From: Macrosoma leucophasiata
Taxonomy: Eukaryota; Arthropoda; Insecta; Lepidoptera; Hedylidae
Direction: 5' to 3'
DNA: 64,000 bases
Assembly: GCA_036365455.1 (NCBI GenBank)
Contig: JAWQUS010000025.1
Location: forward strand, 25,456,001 to 25,520,000
How positions within the stretch are numbered: position 1 is the stretch's first letter; every line of letters begins with the position of its first letter. This document shows positions 63,446 to 64,000 of the stretch, piece after piece. A program made the position numbers and the translations under genes. The notes under the pieces are model-generated. The model was not told where the DNA came from and ran no database searches. It was given only the letters and a program-made list of their open reading frames with translations.

Positions 63446-63649
63446 AGTTAAGCCTCGTATTCATGGTAAACATTTGTTTAGCAACATAGTTGCATAAACA
63501 TGTTGCTGAGTTGCTGTCAACATATTGCCGGACAACATTTGTGTTGCGGAGTTGATCACATCATGTTGTCCAGCAGTATTCTCGCTGTTCATCAACAACG
63601 TTGATTAACTGGCTAAACAAATGTTTACCATGAATACGAGGCTTAACTT
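63446..63649. mobile_element. MITE, 204 bp, with TTAA at both ends
   Basis: Left end aagttaagcctcgtattcat continues to gtttagc; the right end is its perfect reverse complement over about 38 bp (gctaaacaaatgtttaccat onward). Reading TTAA as a target duplication leaves ends starting gcctcgtattcatggt. The interior (catgttgctgagttgctg, ttgtgttgcggagttgatca) is itself partly self-complementary. Non-coding. Ends differ from the piggyBac-like element at 27997. Confidence 0.75.
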
Positions 63650-63934
63650 GTCTCATCCCATATCTTCTGATTTTAACACGTCTGAATCGTAGGTAGTTAC
63701 TGCCCTCGTCATTCTCAAACAAAAAGTTTGATATATCTTTATAGGACAACAAAACAGGTTCATTGGTATTGAATCATGTAAATCCATTTTATGGCTTAAG
63801 TCCCATTGATCCCATACCCGAGTCTGTCCCGGACTGAGGCTTCGACTGGATACAGTCCGGGTATAATCTCGTAGAGCCTTAAACGGCTCAACAATGTTTT
63901 TGTTTCTTTTAGTGGATTTTTTCTTACGTAAACG

Positions 63935-64000
63935 TAAACGCTAATCCCCGAAGGGGTAGGCAGGTAAATGCATGCATTCGAGCATACATGCAAACACCCA
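63935..64000 (-). mobile_element. SINE family C, cut by window end
   Basis: Contains gctaatccccgaaggggtag and gcatacatgcaaacaccc, the 3' end of family C in minus orientation. The rest lies beyond the window. Confidence 0.6.

Overview
This window looks like repeat-dense intergenic DNA from a moth or butterfly (Lepidoptera). I found no convincing host gene, rRNA gene or functional tRNA gene. Almost everything recognisable is a mobile element: three tRNA-related SINE families, one abundant SINE-like family (called SINE-A here, more than 30 copies or pieces), non-LTR retrotransposons of Jockey, CR1/L2 and RTE type, one mariner, one piggyBac-like element, several foldback or MITE-like elements, and families recognisable only as repeats. 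The Lepidoptera call is an inference from the mix of tRNA-derived SINEs, short repeats ending in variants of gggcaacagctagt, (CATA)n-tailed RTE fragments and A+T-rich spacers. No species can be named.

Layout. 1-10 kb: SINE-A copies, including a tandem array of its 3' half, an RTE tail, a tRNA-like palindrome, and a SINE-A split by a Jockey-type fragment. 10-13 kb: SINE-A and a complete but dead mariner with TA duplications. 13-22 kb: an inverted repeat, SINE copies, a 1.1 kb tandem duplication in which one unit carries an RTE tail, and a SINE-A split by a LINE tail. 23-26 kb: a 5'-truncated CR1/L2-type element and a tRNA-like repeat. 28-34.4 kb: the most informative locus. A SINE-A was hit by a piggyBac-like element (TTAA on both sides), which was in turn hit in its 5' leader by a 5.0 kb Jockey-type LINE with both ORFs open (11-bp target duplication). 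34-54 kb: mixed SINEs, RTE fragments, repeats and a GC-rich foldback. 55-60 kb: a possible transposon protein relic and a 1.22 kb almost perfect foldback flanked by TAA. 60-64 kb: more repeats, a second GC-rich foldback and a 204-bp MITE.

The only long intact reading frames are the two Jockey ORFs (RNA-binding ORF1 and endonuclease/reverse transcriptase ORF2), which would act together in target-primed reverse transcription. The other coding remnants carry stops, frameshifts or truncations. Repeat boundaries were read by eye. Where direct duplications are visible they are exact; elsewhere ends are approximate to some tens of bases.
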